A stretch of 64,000 bases of DNA from Pontiella sulfatireligans (GTDB lineage: Bacteria; Verrucomicrobiota; Kiritimatiellia; Kiritimatiellales; Pontiellaceae), in NCBI RefSeq assembly GCF_900890705.1, contig NZ_CAAHFH010000003.1:372001-436000 (forward strand). The letters run 5' to 3'. The notes beneath the pieces were generated by a model, which saw only the letters and a list, made by a program, of their open reading frames with translations, searched no databases and was not told where the DNA came from. This document shows positions 1 through 8,663 of the stretch, piece by piece. A program made the translations under genes and the position numbers. Numbering within the stretch: position 1 is the first letter of the stretch; the number at the start of each line of letters is the position of its first letter.

Positions 1-1341
1 GGCAGCACCTTTTCCATGAACGAGTGCGACCATGTGGTGATTGAAGATGGAAGCCTGACCTATCCCTCCACACACAAATTCATGCTCGGCGACTTCAGTT
101 GGTTTCATGAAACCAACTCCGATATGGCAACGGACAAAAACAACCGCCGGAAATCCGGAAAGAACTTCATGACGCATATCGTAAACGAGGGTGACGGCCC
201 CTTTGGAAACGTGCTGCGCAACTGTGAAATCGCCTTCCCGAACTCTCCTGCCATCAATCTCGACAGCCCGGGCAGCATCATTGAAAACTGCTACATCCAC
301 GACATCGAGTGGGACGTGAATTCCGGTGGAGGGAGTGGATCCGTGCCCGGAGGAAAAGGCGCCATTATCCGCCGTAACACCGTGCATTCCGGCGGAAACT
401 CCGAAGGGATCCGACCCGGTACAGGATCGATCGTCGAATACAACCGGTTGTGGAATATGGGCAATCTCCAGCATGACGGCTCCGCCATTAATATCGGAAC
501 CGGCGCGCAGACCGGCACCACGGTTCGCTACAACTGGGTGCACGATACCAATCGCCAGGGCATCCGTTTCGACTCCACCACATCGCGCATGGGCTCCGGC
601 GGCAGTGTTCATAACAATGTGATTTTCAACCTCGATTCCGGCGGCAGCAAGTTCAAGGGCGATCACCATCTGCTATTCAACAATACGTTCCACGACAGCT
701 TTTTCGCCCTGCCCAATGGCTACGGCAACACACCTCCTCACAACCAAAACACCTTAGCCTGCAACACGCTCGCCGACATCATGGTGGCCTGGAACACCAA
801 AAACCCCAACGAGGAAATCAATGCGCAGCTTGAAAACAACATCACGGGCGAAGGTGTAGTAAGCGAAAATCTGCGCGATCCCGCCAACCTCGACTTCCGC
901 CCCAAACCCGGCTCAGAAATCATCGATGCCGGCTTCGTCTTGACCAACGCCGATAAACCCACGGAAACCATCACCGTCGAATTCCCTCCAACCCTTGGAA
1001 ACGCGCCCGACATCGGCGCCTATGAATCCGGCGATTCCACCTACTGGATACCGGGTCGCAAAGAAGCTGCAGCTTCATCCCCCGTTCCTCCGGACGGCGC
1101 GACAAACGTAAAGAAGAATGCCGACCTCATGTTCCTTGGTGCGTATAAGGCCGATAAATACATCGTCAACTTCATGAACACGGCGAAGGACCATAAAGGC
1201 AAAGTAGAATTATCCAATGCAAACATCGTGCATCCGGATGCACTGCGTGCAGGCCAAACCTATACCTGGCGCGTCGATGCCGTTTTGCTGGATGGATCAG
1301 TCGTCGAAGGCGACCTTTGGAATTTTACCGTTGAAAAATGA
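1..1341 (+). CDS. Right-handed beta-helix (pectate-lyase-like) protein, 5' end cut by window
   Basis: The frame is open from base 1, so the true start lies upstream; 446 residues are visible. The first 300 or so residues carry the short repeats of a parallel beta-helix, with Asn ladders such as NNVIFN, NNTFHD and ENNITG, as in polysaccharide lyases and secreted glycan-binding proteins. Roughly the last 90 residues (after VPPDGATNVKKNADL) read as an all-beta, Fn3-like domain ending in TYTWRVDAV and WNFTVEK. A GH29 fucosidase and a sulfatase follow on the same strand, so a role in degrading a sulfated fucose-containing glycan is likely. No catalytic residues can be assigned; a substrate-binding helix without lyase activity is equally possible. 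Confidence 0.8.
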   Translation, partial: GSTFSMNECDHVVIEDGSLTYPSTHKFMLGDFSWFHETNSDMATDKNNRRKSGKNFMTHIVNEGDGPFGNVLRNCEIAFPNSPAINLDSPGSIIENCYIHDIEWDVNSGGGSGSVPGGKGAIIRRNTVHSGGNSEGIRPGTGSIVEYNRLWNMGNLQHDGSAINIGTGAQTGTTVRYNWVHDTNRQGIRFDSTTSRMGSGGSVHNNVIFNLDSGGSKFKGDHHLLFNNTFHDSFFALPNGYGNTPPHNQNTLACNTLADIMVAWNTKNPNEEINAQLENNITGEGVVSENLRDPANLDFRPKPGSEIIDAGFVLTNADKPTETITVEFPPTLGNAPDIGAYESGDSTYWIPGRKEAAASSPVPPDGATNVKKNADLMFLGAYKADKYIVNFMNTAKDHKGKVELSNANIVHPDALRAGQTYTWRVDAVLLDGSVVEGDLWNFTVEK

Positions 1342-1478
1342 TACTTCATTGCAACACGAATTATTCAACGAACAGCTGTTTTCAAATTTTATTTCAGGGA
1401 AACGTATAAAATGACCCTGCATGCGGAGTCTTTATATATGAGGACTATGAATTTTATCCCATTAGAACAGGAGAGAGC

Positions 1479-2981
1479 ATGAAAACTGGATTTATCAGCT
1501 TAACCGCAGCGAGTATCGGAGCCCTTCTTTGTTCCACCGCCACGGCAGAAGAAACGCCCAAGTTTGTAAATACCGTCGAATCATTGCAGCAGTACGAATG
1601 CGCGGATTGGTTCCGCGACGCCAAATTTGGCATCTATCTGCATTGGGGCGCCTATTCCGTTGCAGAGCAGGGTGAATGGTATGCACGCAAGCTGTACGAC
1701 GAAACCACGCCCGAATATGCCCATCATATAAAAACCTATGGCCATCCTTCCGAATTCGGCTATGCCGACTTTATACCAATGTGGAAGGCCGAGAACTTTG
1801 ATCCCGATGCCCTGCTCGCACTCTTCAAGCGCTCCGGCGCCAAATATTTCACGCCCTGCGCCGTGCACCACGATAACTTCGACCTGTGGGACTCCAAATA
1901 CCAGGAATGGAACGCGGTCAACATGGGGCCGAAAAAAGACCTTATCCGCTTATGGAAGAATGCCACCCATAAAGCCGGCCTGCGCTTCGGCGTGACCACC
2001 CACCTATCGCGCTCCTACAGCTGGCTCAACACCGCGAACCAGTCCGACACCAAGGGACCGAAAAAAGGCGTCCCCTACGATGGAGCGCAAGGTAAGGCCA
2101 AAGGACTCTATCCATCCAACGACGGACAAAGCACGCATCCGCGCGCACCCTACGATGCTCCGGCGGAATGGCGCAACCTCTGGGCCAAGCGCGTCAAGCA
2201 GCTCATCGACGATTATGAACCAGACACCCTCTATTTCGACTGCGCCGTGCCCTTCCGCGGCAGCGACGCAGGAAAAACCGGCATGGATGTCATCGCCCAC
2301 TTTTACAACCAGCGCCCCGAAGGCGTCATGGCCATCAAAGAACGTCCATGGCAGGGCCTCTACGCCGACGGCATCGCCACCCTCGACTACGAGCGTGGCA
2401 AAGCCGCCTCGATTCTTGATAAGCCATGGCAGACCGACGACTCGATCGGCTCCTGGGGCTACAACCCGGCCAAGCCCTACATGAAGCCCGGCCTCGTGGT
2501 CGACAAGATCATCGACATTGTCTCCAAGAACGGCAACATGCTGCTCAACATTCCGATCAAGGCCGACGGCACACTGGACAAAGAAGCCACCGACCTGTTG
2601 AACAACGTCGGCGAATGGTTCGACGTCAACGGCGAAGCCATCTACGGCACCCGCCCGTGGTATATGTTCGGCGAAGGCAAAGGAGAGATCGGCGCGCACG
2701 ACCTCGAATCGGCGCTGACGTCACGCGATATCCGCTACGTAACCAAAGGCGACACCCTTTATGCTTTCGTCATGGATTGGCCCAATGCCAAGAAAAAACC
2801 GGTTGTACTCGAAAACATCACCGCCATGAACACCCGCGTCGCCGAAGTGGTTTCCGTGGAACTGCTCGGACATGACGGCAAACTCGACTGGGAAAGCAGT
2901 GGGGACGGGCTCCAGATCTGGTTCCCGAAAGAAAAACCCTGCGAGCATGCATACGCACTCAAAATTGGATTTAAAAAATAA
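1479..2981 (+). CDS. Alpha-L-fucosidase, GH29, secreted
   Basis: This exo-hydrolase should release alpha-L-fucose from glycans in the periplasm or outside the cell. The 500-aa protein starts with a signal peptide (MKTGFISLTAASIGALL, cleavage near ATAEE). GH29 landmarks are KFGIYLHWGAYSV (about residues 49-61), the HHDNFDLWDS segment and the nucleophile region DTLYFDCAVP, where Asp254 is the expected catalytic nucleophile. A beta-sandwich domain follows after about residue 380. An AGGAGAG ribosome site sits just before the ATG. It lies between a beta-helix protein and a sulfatase, and L-fucose uptake genes lie further along (16330-24709). Family assignment is firm; linkage and substrate are not visible. 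Confidence 0.93.
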   Translation: MKTGFISLTAASIGALLCSTATAEETPKFVNTVESLQQYECADWFRDAKFGIYLHWGAYSVAEQGEWYARKLYDETTPEYAHHIKTYGHPSEFGYADFIPMWKAENFDPDALLALFKRSGAKYFTPCAVHHDNFDLWDSKYQEWNAVNMGPKKDLIRLWKNATHKAGLRFGVTTHLSRSYSWLNTANQSDTKGPKKGVPYDGAQGKAKGLYPSNDGQSTHPRAPYDAPAEWRNLWAKRVKQLIDDYEPDTLYFDCAVPFRGSDAGKTGMDVIAHFYNQRPEGVMAIKERPWQGLYADGIATLDYERGKAASILDKPWQTDDSIGSWGYNPAKPYMKPGLVVDKIIDIVSKNGNMLLNIPIKADGTLDKEATDLLNNVGEWFDVNGEAIYGTRPWYMFGEGKGEIGAHDLESALTSRDIRYVTKGDTLYAFVMDWPNAKKKPVVLENITAMNTRVAEVVSVELLGHDGKLDWESSGDGLQIWFPKEKPCEHAYALKIGFKK

Positions 2982-3009
2982 TCCTCTCCCCCATGCCATT
3001 CCGGCAGTT

Positions 3010-3045
3010 CCAATCTCTGGAAACATCCAGAGATTGGAGAGTTTT
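3010..3045 (+). terminator. Rho-independent terminator after the fucosidase gene
   Basis: A 12-bp perfect stem (3010-3021 with 3026-3037) closes on a 4-base loop and runs into AGAG and five T. It lies 28 bp past the fucosidase stop and 23 bp before the sulfatase start, so the sulfatase may have reduced or separate expression. Confidence 0.8.
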
Positions 3046-3067
3046 TCGAAACACCAAGGAGCGCCTC

Positions 3068-4534
3068 ATGCTGAAACATCTCTTCGCAATCGCCATTTTG
3101 GGATCACTGACAACGGTTCATGCCAAATCCGATAAGCCTAACATCCTCTTTATCTTCGCGGACGACATGTCATACGAAACCATCGGGGCATACGGCCTGC
3201 TCGATATCGACACCCCACACCTCGACAAGATGGTCGAAGCCGGAACAACCTTTACCCACGCCTACAACATGGGTGCATACAACGGCGCCGTTTGCGTGGC
3301 AAGCCGAGCCATGCTCAACACCGGGCGCTTTGTCTGGAACACCTATGCCCACGACACCGGCCCTAAAATGAAAAAGGAAGTCCAAGACAGGCGCATGTGG
3401 TCGCAGCTAATGAATAAAGCCGGCTACCGCACCTATATGACCGGCAAGTGGCACGTGAAAGCCAAACCGGAAGACATCTTCGATGTTGCGGTACACGAAC
3501 GCCCCGGCATGCCCAACCAGACGCCGGAAGGCTACAACCGTCCCGTTGATGAAGAAGATTACAAAAACGGATGGAAACCCTGGGAAACCAAATATGAAGG
3601 CTTCTGGAAAGGCGGCAAACATTGGAGCGAAGTCGTTGCCGACGACAGCATTGATTTCCTGAACGATGCCAAAACCCACGACGAGCCCTTCTTCATGTAT
3701 CTGGCCTTTAACGCTGCCCACGACCCGCGGCAGGCCCCGAAGGAATACGTCGACCGCTATCCGCTCGACCGCGTCAAGCTGCCAGAAAACTTTGTTCCGA
3801 AATATAAATATCAGGACGAGATCGGTTGCGGTGAAGAACTGCGCGATGCACGCCTCGCCCCGTTCCCTCGCACCGAATATTCCGTGAAGGTCAACCGGCA
3901 GGAATACTTTGCCCTCATCACCCACATGGACGACCAGATTGGCCGCATCCTCAAAGCCCTCGAAGAAACCGGCCAGGCCGACAACACCTACATTGTCTTC
4001 ACCGCCGACCACGGCCTGGCCATCGGTCACCACGGCTTGATCGGCAAGCAGAATATGTACGACCACAGTGTCCGGGTCCCGTTCATGGTCGTTGGCCCCA
4101 ACGTCAAAAAGGGCGAAAAGAATAATGCGCCGATCTATCTGCAGGACATCATGCCCACCGCGCTCGACCTCGCCGGCGCTCCAATCCCGGACGATGTAGA
4201 ATTCAAAAGCCTATTGCCCATGCTCAACGGCAAAAAGAAACACTACGACTCCATCTACGGCGCGTATAAAGGGCAGCAACGCATGATCTGCAAAGACGAC
4301 TGGAAATTCATCCACTACCCCACCGCCAATGCCAACCGCCTCTACAACATGAATGCCGATCCTTTCGAACAGAACGACCTGGCCATGAACCCGGAATACG
4401 CCGCAAAGGTTAAAGAGCTGAAAACCGACCTGTTGGAACTCAGCGCCGATCTCAGCGACCCGCTTGACTACAACAATCCCGCCGAAAGCTGGAAAAAAGC
4501 CACTCCCTCCAAAAAACAGAAAACCACACATTAA
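3068..4534 (+). CDS. Sulfatase (arylsulfatase/iduronate-sulfatase type, S1)
   Basis: It should hydrolyse sulfate esters from a glycan, probably in the periplasm. I use the ATG at 3068 (AAGGAG just upstream, then a signal peptide MLKHLFAIAILGSL), giving 488 aa; an upstream ATG at 2993 overlaps the terminator hairpin and is unlikely. The N-terminal metal motif is NILFIFADD. The formylglycine site is CVASR, with Cys76 to be oxidised by a sulfatase-maturing enzyme. GKWH and the TADHG metal site follow, and the C-terminal subdomain has LYNMNADPFEQNDLA. The CxAxR form, rather than CxPSR, is an allowed S1 variant. It is probably co-used with the GH29 fucosidase on sulfated fucans. Specificity is unknown. 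Confidence 0.92.
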   Translation: MLKHLFAIAILGSLTTVHAKSDKPNILFIFADDMSYETIGAYGLLDIDTPHLDKMVEAGTTFTHAYNMGAYNGAVCVASRAMLNTGRFVWNTYAHDTGPKMKKEVQDRRMWSQLMNKAGYRTYMTGKWHVKAKPEDIFDVAVHERPGMPNQTPEGYNRPVDEEDYKNGWKPWETKYEGFWKGGKHWSEVVADDSIDFLNDAKTHDEPFFMYLAFNAAHDPRQAPKEYVDRYPLDRVKLPENFVPKYKYQDEIGCGEELRDARLAPFPRTEYSVKVNRQEYFALITHMDDQIGRILKALEETGQADNTYIVFTADHGLAIGHHGLIGKQNMYDHSVRVPFMVVGPNVKKGEKNNAPIYLQDIMPTALDLAGAPIPDDVEFKSLLPMLNGKKKHYDSIYGAYKGQQRMICKDDWKFIHYPTANANRLYNMNADPFEQNDLAMNPEYAAKVKELKTDLLELSADLSDPLDYNNPAESWKKATPSKKQKTTH

Positions 4535-4542
4535 ATTAAGTT

Positions 4543-4631
4543 GGGCTCTCCATCAAAGAGGGGAGCGATGCCGATCCCTGACAGCCAAGGCGGCACTTGA
4601 CCTTAAATACCGGTGCTTTGGTGGAGAGCCC
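4543..4631. mobile_element. Small inverted-repeat element (MITE) matching an ISL3-type IS end
   Basis: The ends are inverted repeats of 16 bp (4543-4558 and 4616-4631; 15 of 16 match). The first 40 or so bases closely match the sequence at 4857-4895 directly upstream of the ISL3-type transposase remnant. The element is about 90 bp and has no gene. No clear target duplication is visible. I read it as a non-autonomous derivative of that IS. Confidence 0.6.
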
Positions 4632-4752
4632 GGCATTGATGCATTTCAGATGTACTTCAGGAGGTTTGACAGTTGGATCTGTTAGAAACAGAAGCTATCT
4701 ATTTACAACATCGAATCAGATAACAATCCAACGATAACAGCATAAAAGGTAA

Positions 4753-4812
4753 TGGTGCCGGAGGTGGGACTCGAACCCACACAGATTTCTCCGCGGGATT
4801 TTGAATCCCGTG
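4753..4812 (-). pseudogene. tRNA-Leu(CAA) 3' fragment, probable old attachment site
   Basis: On the minus strand the anticodon arm (CGGGA-TTCAAAA-TCCCG, anticodon CAA), a long variable arm, the T arm (GTGGG-TTCGAGT-CCCAC), the acceptor 3' strand and an encoded CCA are intact. The acceptor 5' strand and D arm are missing; upstream bases do not pair. A 3' tRNA fragment of this kind is what tyrosine-recombinase integration leaves at the distal end of an element. No intact tRNA-Leu is seen elsewhere in the window. Confidence 0.7.
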
Positions 4813-4856
4813 CAAATACATTTTTACTCACAACAGAAACCGACCATGAAATTCAA

Positions 4857-5340
4857 GCTCTCCATCAAAGACGGGGGCGAGGGCGATCCCTGACTGCTAT
4901 GATAGCAGTTGGGTAAACAAAGGAGATCGCAATGCCCGAAAGAAAGATAGAGCTCATTGGTCCGGAGTTCAAGATTCATTCCGTGATCGGAAACAACCCG
5001 CAAATCATCGAGGCTGAGGACGTCGGACCGGTGTGTTGTCCGGCCTGCAACGGGACGGACCTGCAGACGAAGGACCGCATTCAACGGCGGCGCCATGCCA
5101 GTATAGGACGGAACAGAACCTAGTTGCATCTGGTGCTTCGCAAATATCAATGTCTGGGATGCGGACGGTATTTCAGACCGAGGATGCCTGGCATTCTGCC
5201 TTACAGGCGCAGCACTGAACACTTTCGCCGACAGGTGTATCTCGACCACCGCGACGGCATCTCCCGGGAACAGCTGCGCCGCAACTGCAGGATCGAAACG
5301 GCCACCGTTGAACGCTGGTTCCACGACCACCTCGATCCGG
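4857..5340 (+). pseudogene. ISL3-family transposase remnant
   Basis: The left IS end is at 4857 and the reading frame opens at 4932 after an AAGGAGA site. The N-terminal zinc-binding region (VCCPAC, then CLGCG) and a helix-turn-helix segment (SREQLRRNCRIETATVERWF) match ISL3 transposases. An in-frame TAG at 5121-5123 cuts the frame between the two CxxC pairs. The similarity stops near 5340, before the DDE core. The right part of the element is gone, apparently lost or covered by the IS1182-type element from 5463. Confidence 0.75.
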
Positions 5341-5551
5341 GTGTCCTTACGGTGTCCCTATTTCGGGGTAGCATGGATACTCTGGTGAAAACACGTTGGT
5401 ACAGATGTAAACACAGGCAGAGAAGAGAAGCAGGCCAAAGCCTTGGCAAAACAGCGTATTTGCTAGCAGTCTGTCGGACTTAGCTTGCGAATAATATTTC
5501 AATATTCATGAGACTGTGCCAGTCTATGCCTGTCTTAACCAAAAGGAAGTG

Positions 5552-6241
5552 ATGGCCACACGACTCAAGAACCTCGACCGCGACACCCCGATGCTGCTTC
5601 CGCCAGACCTGCGCGACTGGATTCCTCAGAAGCACATTGTGCATTTCCTGATCGATGCGGTGGACCGGCTTCCCGCTGGAGACTTCCGCGTCAACCTTCG
5701 GGGAACCGGCGACGAGCAGTATCCGCCGCGCATGATGCTGACTCTGCTGATCTATTGCTACGCCACGGGCCGCTTCTCCTCGCGCGGGATCGAGGATGCG
5801 ACCTGGTCGGATGTCATCGTTCGCTACATCTGCGGCGGCAGCCTGCATCCCGATCATGACACGATCTGTGCCTTTCGCCGCACGAACCGCGAGCTGTTCG
5901 AAAAGGCTTTTGTACGGGTGCTGCTCATGGCGCAGGAAACCGCCGGTCTCAAAAAGGTCGGCACCGTGAGCGTCGATGGCACCAAGATCAAAGCCAGTGC
6001 CAGCAAGCATTCCGCTGTCAGCTACAAGCATGCCGGCGAGCAGGTCGAACTGCTGCGCAAGGAAGTCGAACAACTCGCCGCCAAAGCCGAGCAGGTCGAT
6101 AACGTCCCGCTTGATGACGGGCTGAGCATCCCGGACGAAATCGTCCGGCGCGAAGACCGCATCAAGAGCCTGGAGCACGCCCGGGCAGTGATCAAGGCGC
6201 GCTACGAAGAGGAGCGCAAGCAAAAGCAGGCCGAGTGCGCT
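5552..6241 (+). pseudogene. IS1182-type transposase, N-terminal half
   Basis: The ATG at 5552 follows AAAAGGA. The segment shows the N-terminal transposase domain (LPPDLRDWIPQKHIVHFL) and the first catalytic Asp in VSVDGTKIKASASKH. A Glu/Lys-rich stretch then leads into the IS3 left end and a stop at 6239-6241. The rest of the protein lies on the far side of the IS3 insertion, so it should be inactive. Confidence 0.85.
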
Positions 6242-6307
6242 TAGCCCCGATTTCAGGACCACCGGCTTAAGTGGAATCTGCGTCCTTAAAATGATAAAAA
6301 AGGACGC

Positions 6308-6592
6308 ATGGATATGGGAAGAAAACGTAGGACATTCACGGACAAGTTCAAGGCCAAAGTGGCTGTTGAAGCGATCAAGGGCATCAAGACTCTCAACGAG
6401 CTGGCTTCGGAATATCAGGTTCATCCGAACCAGATTTCGGACTGGAAGAAACAGTTGCTTTCAAATGCTCCAGATCTTTTTGCATCGGGAAAAAAGAAGC
6501 AGGCAAAAACTGAAGAGGAGCTGACGGCTCCACTTTACGAGGAAATCGGTCGACTGAAGATGGATGTGAAGTGGCTCGAAAAAAAGCTCTGA
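6308..6592 (+). CDS. IS3-family transposase OrfA
   Basis: The 94-aa protein has a helix-turn-helix (KVAVEAIKGIKTLNELASEYQVHPNQISDWKKQL, in parts) followed by a leucine-zipper-like helix ending KMDVKWLEKKL, as in IS3 OrfA. A run of seven A (6579-6585) lies seven bases before its stop and within the overlap with orfB, the expected place for a -1 programmed frameshift making the OrfAB fusion. Confidence 0.88.
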   Translation: MDMGRKRRTFTDKFKAKVAVEAIKGIKTLNELASEYQVHPNQISDWKKQLLSNAPDLFASGKKKQAKTEEELTAPLYEEIGRLKMDVKWLEKKL

Positions 6593-7434
6593 GCCTGCCG
6601 CTTTCAACACGTCGGAGCTGGGTGGCCCCCAGCCCCGATTATTCGGTTCGACGACAGTGTCGGCTGGCAGGCGTCCCGAGGTCGGGCCTCTACTATCAAC
6701 CCGCACCGGAAACAGCGGAGAATCTCCGATTAATGCGACTCATTGATGAGCGATACCTGTTGCATCCTGAATATGGTTATCCACGCATGACGGACTGGCT
6801 TCGAGAAAAGGAAAATGAGGTCAGCTACAAGCGGGTGGCCCGTTTGATGCGGACGATGGGGCTTCAAGCTATTACCCCCGGGCCGCACACGAGCAAACCC
6901 GCGTCAGGGCATAAGATATACCCGTATTTATTACGTAACGTGGAGATTGAGCGAGTGAATCAGGTGTGGAGTACGGACATCACCTATATCCCAAGGCGTA
7001 ACGGATATATGTATTTGGCTGCCGTGATCGACTGGCGCAGCCGCTATGTGCTGTCCTGGGAGCTTTCAAGCACAATGGATAGCCTGTTCTGTATCGATGC
7101 TCTTGAATGCGCTCTGCGGCAAGGAACGCCTGAGATATTCAACACGGATCAGGGGGCACAATTTACATCGAGCGGCTTCACGGGCGTATTACTCGACAAA
7201 GAGATCACCATCAGTATGGATGGGCGCGGACGGGCGCTGGATAACGTTTTCATCGAACGACTCTGGTGGTCCGTGAAATATGAAAAGATTTATCCTCAAT
7301 CCTATAGCGACGGACATTCATTACACCAAGGGCTAAGCAGCTATTTTGAGTATTACAATAACGAGAGAAAGCACAGTGCTCTGGACAAGCGAACGCCCGT
7401 TGAGGTATTCAAGGAAGGAGCACTCAGCACATGA
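6571..7434 (+). CDS. IS3-family transposase OrfB (DDE integrase core)
   Basis: The reading frame of 287 codons overlaps orfA by 22 bp and is probably translated by -1 frameshifting at the A7 run, not from its own start. It has the HTH_21-like segment (RLMRLIDERYLLHPEYGYPRM) and the rve core. The DDE triad is in WSTDITYIP, FNTDQGAQFTS and NVFIERLWW. The end NERKHSALDKRTPVEVF is typical of the family. It appears full length and possibly active. Confidence 0.9.
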   Translation: MARKKALSLPLSTRRSWVAPSPDYSVRRQCRLAGVPRSGLYYQPAPETAENLRLMRLIDERYLLHPEYGYPRMTDWLREKENEVSYKRVARLMRTMGLQAITPGPHTSKPASGHKIYPYLLRNVEIERVNQVWSTDITYIPRRNGYMYLAAVIDWRSRYVLSWELSSTMDSLFCIDALECALRQGTPEIFNTDQGAQFTSSGFTGVLLDKEITISMDGRGRALDNVFIERLWWSVKYEKIYPQSYSDGHSLHQGLSSYFEYYNNERKHSALDKRTPVEVFKEGALST

Positions 7435-7442
7435 TCGCAAGT

Positions 7443-7517
7443 GATGCCGTCGCTTCGCTCCGCCCTCGGCCCTCCGGGCCGCCCCTTCGGGGACGGGCTC
7501 CGCAAAGCGACGGCATC
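7443..7517. repeat. Large hairpin near the IS3 right end
   Basis: Perfect 13-bp arms (7443-7455 and 7505-7517) enclose a GC-rich inner part that folds further. It lies between the orfB stop and the right IS end, and may be a terminator or a barrier to read-through. Confidence 0.6.
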
Positions 7518-7602
7518 ATAAAGGGGCGGCCTTATTGGCCGCCGGAACACGGAACAGGGAACCGCAGGTTCCACCTTAAATTCGCCGATCCGTGGTCGAA
7601 GA

Positions 7603-8472
7603 TTGGGGGTAGGCGCAGAGTACGAAGAGAAGAAAACGGCCTTCGAGGAAAAGCGTAAAAACAAGAAACCGCGGGGAAAAGAACCTAAACCTCCATCCGC
7701 AGAGCCGCCGGATAAGAAGCAATACAATTTTACCGACCCCGAAAGCCGCATCATGAAGGCCGGCAACGGCAGCCACTTCGAACAGGCCTACAACGCGCAG
7801 GCCGCCGTAGACACCGAAACCTATCTCATCGTTGGTCAGCTCGTCACCGATGCGCCCAATGACAAAGAGCAGCTCAATCCTGTTCTCGCAAGCATTCCTG
7901 AGGAAGCGGCCACCCCGGAAAGCGTATTGACCGATACCGGCTACTACAGTGAGAAGGCCGTCAAAGACGCCGAAACCGGTGGCGGGCCGACGGTGTACAG
8001 CGCCATGGCCAAAGGCTCGCACCACGTCAGCGTTGCCGACCTCGAGAAGCAACCGCTGCCGACCCCTCCGCCACCTGGCGCACCCATCAAGGAACAGATG
8101 GCCTACCGTCTCAAGACCCCCGAAGGGAAGGCGCTCTACAAGCAGCGCAAGCAAACCGTCGAACCCGTTTTCGGGGTTATCAAGGAAGTGCTCGGCTTCC
8201 GCCGCTTCTCGATGAGGGGGAAGGAGAAAGCCGAAACCGAATGGAGCCTCGTCTGCCTCAGCTACAATCTAAAGAAAATATTCAAGCTCATGGTGGCGCG
8301 TGCCCCGAAACACCCGGCGGCAACCGCAAAACAGCACGCCAATGCACTGTCGGCACATTTTCGGGCGTATTTTCAGACATTTTCTTGCTTCGCCCGGCCT
8401 TTGCCTCTTTTACTTGATAAGTTCATGCCGGGATGTCGCCAGTGCGGGGTTCTAACTCCGACAGACTGCTAG
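7603..8472 (+). pseudogene. IS1182-type transposase, C-terminal half
   Basis: This continues the protein interrupted at 6241. It starts in the charged linker (KKTAFEEKRKNKK) and carries the second Asp in VLTDTGYYSEKA and the catalytic Glu region KQTVEPVFGVIKEVLGFRRF. The frame runs into the right inverted repeat, where its stop lies. It has no start or ribosome site of its own. Confidence 0.85.
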
Positions 8473-8480
8473 GAAAAAGA

Positions 8481-8526
8481 GTGGTGCCCTGAACAGGATT
8501 CGAACCTGTGACCTACGCATTAGAAG
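8481..8526. other. Left attachment site repeat of the tRNA-Arg element
   Basis: Identical to 13970-14015. It holds the tRNA-Arg 3' end through part of the anticodon arm; identity ends at 8527 (A instead of T), although GCGTT then also matches. Confidence 0.9.
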
Positions 8527-8547
8527 AGCGTTTCATTATTGCATTTT

Positions 8548-8589
8548 AGCCAATGTTTACGGTGTTTTTCTGAATTCGTCCGTGGCTTA
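8548..8589. promoter_or_regulatory. Left-end candidate integrase arm sites
   Basis: AGCCAATGTTT (8548-8558) is the inverted form of a box at 13932-13942. CGTGGCTTA (8581-8589) recurs three times at the right end. The longer context CGTGGCTTAAGGTGGA is shared with 13835-13850. Confidence 0.5.
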
Positions 8590-8663
8590 AGGTGGATTTA
8601 TCTTGTTTATTCTCACCGCCTACGGCACGCTTCGGCACAGATCAAAGCAAAGGAGCGCACGCC

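Larger units (their letters stand above)
6267..7579 (+). mobile_element. IS3-family insertion sequence inside the IS1182-type element
   Basis: It carries overlapping orfA and orfB and imperfect ends: TTAAG-TGGAATCTGCG on the left (from 6267) and the inverted TTAAGGTGGAACCTGCG on the right (to 7579). If the element starts TG and ends CA, as IS3 members do, the edges are 6272 and 7573. No clear target duplication is visible. Both orfs look intact. Confidence 0.8.
5463..8472 (+). mobile_element. IS1182-type insertion sequence, split by an IS3-type element
   Basis: Terminal inverted repeats of 20 bp lie at 5463-5482 and 8453-8472 (19 of 20 match), each beginning CTAG at the outer edge. The transposase is broken into an N-terminal half (5552-6241) and a C-terminal half (about 7603-8472) by an IS3-family element. 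The right end lies 9 bp from the attachment repeat of the tRNA-Arg element. Confidence 0.8.
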
